This document shows, piece after piece, positions 60,975 through 64,000 of a stretch of 64,000 bases of DNA (the stretch's first letter is position 1; every line of letters begins with the position of its first letter). The translations under genes and the position numbers were made by a program. The notes under the pieces were generated by a model that worked only from the letters and a program-made list of their open reading frames with translations, was not told the origin of the DNA and made no database searches. Source of the stretch: Epithemia pelagica (lineage: Eukaryota > Bacillariophyta > Bacillariophyceae > Surirellales > Surirellaceae); the NCBI GenBank assembly GCA_946965045.2, contig OX337231.1, forward strand, positions 3,906,001-3,970,000. The letters are read 5' to 3'.

Positions 60975-63866
60975 TTAGGGATCTGTTCGAGTGGCGCGAG
61001 CGGACCTCGGTTCCTGGGTGTCTCGCGTGGCAGCAGCGGATGCCTGGCGACGACCACCGGGTGGTATGGAGGGAACTGGTGGAGGAGGATATCCTCGACT
61101 CATGCGCATCATCATCATGCGCAAATCTTCCGGCGGCAACTCCCACGGTTGCGCGTAGGGATTCACCGTAACCGGAGGCATCCATTTCCAATATTCGACG
61201 CGCTGAGTGCCCTCGATGCGTACCGTCTTGCCCACTCGGCCATCTTCTCGGATATCCCGAACGACATGAGGCCATATTTGTGTCACGAGAATTTCTCGAT
61301 CGCGACGCGACATTTCGTGCAACTTCCACGCCATGTCCTGACACAACCAATTGGAGGAGACTTGGCCCGCCATTTCATCCTCCTCGTCATTCTTGGACAA
61401 GGCCAGTGCCGCTTCTTCTTGCAACCGCATGTGCACGTGATGACGGACCGTCAACACCTTTTGTTCTCGGTCTTGTCGCTGCTGTCGTTGGACAAACCTG
61501 CGGTACACGGATGTCGCCAAGGCCACCAAACTCACCGAGGTGAGACCGACGTACAAGGGCGACACACTCAAGGCCGAAAAGAACAAGAAGAGACTCTGTT
61601 GCGTGAGTTCCCACACGGCGACCAGCACCACACTGAGAATGGCCGTCACAAAAAAGACGATTCCCACGACAATGCGACCATAATAACAGAGACGTGGAAT
61701 CTGCACTGGCATGTCGGGATGCAAGGCGATCCACATGTCTTGGGTGTCCTTGTCCAGTTCCAATACAAATCGAGCATAGTACGGGACAGTGCCGACCACA
61801 GCGCCACCATTCCATTGTTGCAGCTGTTGCTTGGCTCGTTGCTTTTGTTGTTTGGCAGGAATCGCCTTGAGATGCGGAGATGACGATGTCAAATTGGCCA
61901 AATACAACAATTGCAAGTCGTAACCACATTCCAGTTCCCCAACGACTCGACTGTAGTGAAAGAATGGCCGGTTGGTCCAAGTTCCCACGGTATGATTGGC
62001 ATCTATATTCCCTTCGACTTGACAGTAGGATTGAACGGTCCAATCATGCAACAATTGGTGCACCGCGTCCATGGTTGCGTTGGCTTCTTCCGACAAGTAA
62101 CACGATCCTTCATGGACTTGGTGCAGGCGAGGGCAACTCACGATACGGCCGCCACGACAATGCGCATGTCGAGGACAGGGAACCCATTCAATCACCCGTT
62201 CCTGGATTGCAGGCACTACATCGGTTTCGTTGACATTGGTTTCCACGTCTTGGTTCTCTGTCTCCTCGGAATCATCGTCCAGTTCGTGTTCCGTCGACAC
62301 TGGTACACACTGCGGATCCAGTTCCACAGTGTCGTTGTTCCCCTCGTCGTCTTGTGGACTGTCCAAAAAGCACTGCACCACGACCGCCGTTCCGAATTCC
62401 CTCTGGCCCGTCACGGAGTGCCACATCCACTGGACCAATTGGAGGGAGGAGACGCCTTGTGGATGATAGCCCGCCAAGACAACCGACAACCAAACGACCA
62501 AGCCGGTCAAGACGAGGGGTCCCCAAAAAATGACTTGTTTGCGCCGCCATTGACGGGCCCGTTCTTGTTCCGCCTGTCGTCGACGCTGATACGCGGCCGC
62601 ATCTGCTTGCGCTTGCTGCAATCGTTCGCGGTCGCGGCGTTCCGCAATGACTTGCAAGGCTTGTTGCCGCAACTCTTCATTCACGTCGTCGTCGTCATCG
62701 TCATCATCATCATCGTAGTCATCATCCTCCAAATCTTCTTGACGTTCCAATTCCTGATACATGCGCTCCAAGGAATGGACACTTCGAATGGAGCTGGTTC
62801 CGGGAGTAGTTGTGGTAGTCGAAAAGTTGGCGGGAGGTTCTGGTTTGGCAGCTGCTGCGACTGCCGCAGGGGCCGAAGATGGTGGAAGGGGAATTTCTTG
62901 TGGATCCGAGCTCTTTGGGCGATTGCTCGAGCGTGTCTGGGGTCGAATGGCAATTGTGGGAGGATCGGGTGAGGAAACTGCCGCGGAGGACGAGGTTGCC
63001 GGTGCAGCACCAGCTGCTGGTGGCTCGGCCTTGGAGGCCTTTTTGGTATTGACAGAAGGAGACGATGCCGACGGCAAATGAGGCAGAGGTGGAATCGGAA
63101 TGGTCGCTTGAGTGGGAGGATCATCCTTGGCCAAGGTCACCATGGGCGATCCAAAGGGCGGTTTGGTGGTGAGGGCCTTCTTTTTGGCCGATTGACGCGT
63201 AGTTCGAGTCGGGGGACGCGGCGGTGTATGAGCGGCTGCCAGAGGGACTGTGGAGGGACGGGTCTCTCCAGCAGCAGAGGACGACGACGATGATGGTGGT
63301 TCGGAAGCCGTGACGGGCGGTGGGGCGGTCCGTTTCGGTGCACTGTTCTTGGCGGCTGCCGGAGCATCTTGGGTTCGTTTTCGGGACGGTGTGGGGGCGG
63401 TCGGAGGCTTGGTAGTCGTACTCGTACGACTCTTAGTCGTTCCATGCGTCCCTTCGGGTTCAGCCGCCTTGGACGAATGTTGGGCCGCTGCGGTCGATCG
63501 CGTGGTTCGAGTGCTCACAGTGGAAGCAGAAGGTGCTGCTGCGGCAGTGGACGATCGAGTGGGTCGATGAATGACCACCTCCGCATTGTCGTTGGAGGCC
63601 ACCGAGGGTTGTTTCGTGGGTGGTGGGCCTCGCCTCGGTGATGCAGCCGTGGTGGTTGGTCGAACACGTTTCGTCGTGGGTGCGGAAGAAGGTGGAGGCG
63701 CCGTTGTGTGAGGAGTAGTCGTCGATCCTCCGGTTTCGGCCTTGCGTTTTCGCAAGGTGCGAGCGGCAAACTGTTCGGCTCGTTGTGCCGCCAAGCGTCG
63801 TTTTTCGGCCTGTTCGGCTCGACGACGTTGGGCTTCTTCCTTGGTTTCACCCGTGGCGTTGTTCAT
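60975..63866 (-). CDS. MAN1/Src1-type inner nuclear membrane protein
   Basis: Intronless frame of 963 residues, ATG 63866. The N-terminal 400 residues are basic Ala/Thr/Pro-rich low complexity (KRRLAAQRAEQFAARTLRKR). An acidic Asp run and a charged helix (AERRDRERLQQAQADAAAYQ) lead to a first membrane helix VIFWGPLVLTGLVVWLSVVL (about 443-463). The next region has WVPCPRHAHCRGGRIVSC and HEGSCYL, the Cys pattern of the lumenal Man1-Src1p domain. A second helix (RIVVGIVFFVTAILSVVLVA) and a further hydrophobic stretch are followed by VRHHVHMRLQEEAALAL, ILVTQIWPHVVRDIREDG and VRIEGTQRVEYWKW, the winged-helix MSC C-terminal domain. Known: Heh1/Heh2/MAN1 proteins tether chromatin at the inner nuclear membrane and act in nuclear pore surveillance. 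No LEM or HeH domain is recognisable at the N-terminus, and the third hydrophobic stretch is unusual. Confidence 0.85.
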   Translation of the reverse strand: MNNATGETKEEAQRRRAEQAEKRRLAAQRAEQFAARTLRKRKAETGGSTTTPHTTAPPPSSAPTTKRVRPTTTAASPRRGPPPTKQPSVASNDNAEVVIHRPTRSSTAAAAPSASTVSTRTTRSTAAAQHSSKAAEPEGTHGTTKSRTSTTTKPPTAPTPSRKRTQDAPAAAKNSAPKRTAPPPVTASEPPSSSSSSAAGETRPSTVPLAAAHTPPRPPTRTTRQSAKKKALTTKPPFGSPMVTLAKDDPPTQATIPIPPLPHLPSASSPSVNTKKASKAEPPAAGAAPATSSSAAVSSPDPPTIAIRPQTRSSNRPKSSDPQEIPLPPSSAPAAVAAAAKPEPPANFSTTTTTPGTSSIRSVHSLERMYQELERQEDLEDDDYDDDDDDDDDDVNEELRQQALQVIAERRDRERLQQAQADAAAYQRRRQAEQERARQWRRKQVIFWGPLVLTGLVVWLSVVLAGYHPQGVSSLQLVQWMWHSVTGQREFGTAVVVQCFLDSPQDDEGNNDTVELDPQCVPVSTEHELDDDSEETENQDVETNVNETDVVPAIQERVIEWVPCPRHAHCRGGRIVSCPRLHQVHEGSCYLSEEANATMDAVHQLLHDWTVQSYCQVEGNIDANHTVGTWTNRPFFHYSRVVGELECGYDLQLLYLANLTSSSPHLKAIPAKQQKQRAKQQLQQWNGGAVVGTVPYYARFVLELDKDTQDMWIALHPDMPVQIPRLCYYGRIVVGIVFFVTAILSVVLVAVWELTQQSLFLFFSALSVSPLYVGLTSVSLVALATSVYRRFVQRQQRQDREQKVLTVRHHVHMRLQEEAALALSKNDEEDEMAGQVSSNWLCQDMAWKLHEMSRRDREILVTQIWPHVVRDIREDGRVGKTVRIEGTQRVEYWKWMPPVTVNPYAQPWELPPEDLRMMMMRMSRGYPPPPVPSIPPGGRRQASAAATRDTQEPRSARATRTDP

Positions 63867-64000
63867 GATTCTTCTTCTTCACTGAATGATAAGAATATGA
63901 GCTGATGCAATAATCGTAGAGTGGGATTGATGGGTTCGTTCCACAGCCGGAACAAAGGCGCGCAAGGCTCCAAGTGAAGCAAGAAATGCCGGAAGGTGCT
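63867..64000. promoter_or_regulatory. 5' flank of the nuclear membrane gene (to window edge)
   Basis: Only 134 bp are visible upstream of the start codon. No specific element is recognised. Confidence 0.3.

Overview
The window reads as nuclear DNA of a photosynthetic stramenopile, most likely a pennate diatom. Three points support this. Several minus-strand genes open with a signal peptide followed by an ASAFAP-like cleavage site (PAF, TAF, VAF), the presequence type of complex plastids. Genes carry few, short spliceosomal introns, often with GTACGT donors. The family content (tandem CP12, Kre6-type GH16, several divergent HMG-box proteins, DUF4116-like giant) also fits. The species assignment is inference only.

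Layout. 1-5.5 kb: a CP12-type Calvin cycle regulator running off the left edge, then two divergent HMG-box-like proteins separated by a repeat-bearing spacer. 6.3-10.3 kb: a glutathionyl-hydroquinone reductase gene broken by one in-frame TAA, divergent from a predicted N-myristoylated hemerythrin-like protein. 10.9-16.6 kb: housekeeping genes on the minus strand (proteasome beta7/PSMB4, ORMDL sphingolipid regulator, NF-YC). 17-22 kb: a dynamic block with a Crinkler/RHS-like P-loop gene head to head with a frameshifted membrane Fic gene, a second decayed Fic 3' end, and three copies of a plastid-presequence exon, two of them forming a palindrome. 22.3-28.5 kb: a Kre6/SKN1-type transglycosylase, a non-autonomous DNA transposon and a plastid-type dihydrolipoyl dehydrogenase. 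29.6-37.8 kb: two more HMG-box-like genes, a hypothetical protein, a deleted hAT element with 8-bp target duplications, and a Stowaway-like MITE. 37.9-46 kb: one 2,704-residue protein with about 36 IQ-like motifs, a C-terminal membrane helix and a duplicated His-rich tail. 48-64 kb: a large protein with DUF4116-like repeats, a multipass RING-H2 protein, a basic coiled-coil protein and a MAN1/Src1-type inner nuclear membrane protein.

The genes do not form a single pathway. CP12 and dihydrolipoyl dehydrogenase point to plastid carbon metabolism, and the Kre6-like enzyme to beta-glucan (chrysolaminarin) branching. ORMDL, RING and PSMB4 are ER or proteostasis functions. The four HMG-like proteins within 35 kb are the clearest local family expansion. 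The best candidates for new biology are that family, the giant IQ/His-tail protein, and the repeat-rich CRN-Fic block. Two genes (the reductase and Fic) are near-intact but broken by single changes, so the base calls there deserve checking first.
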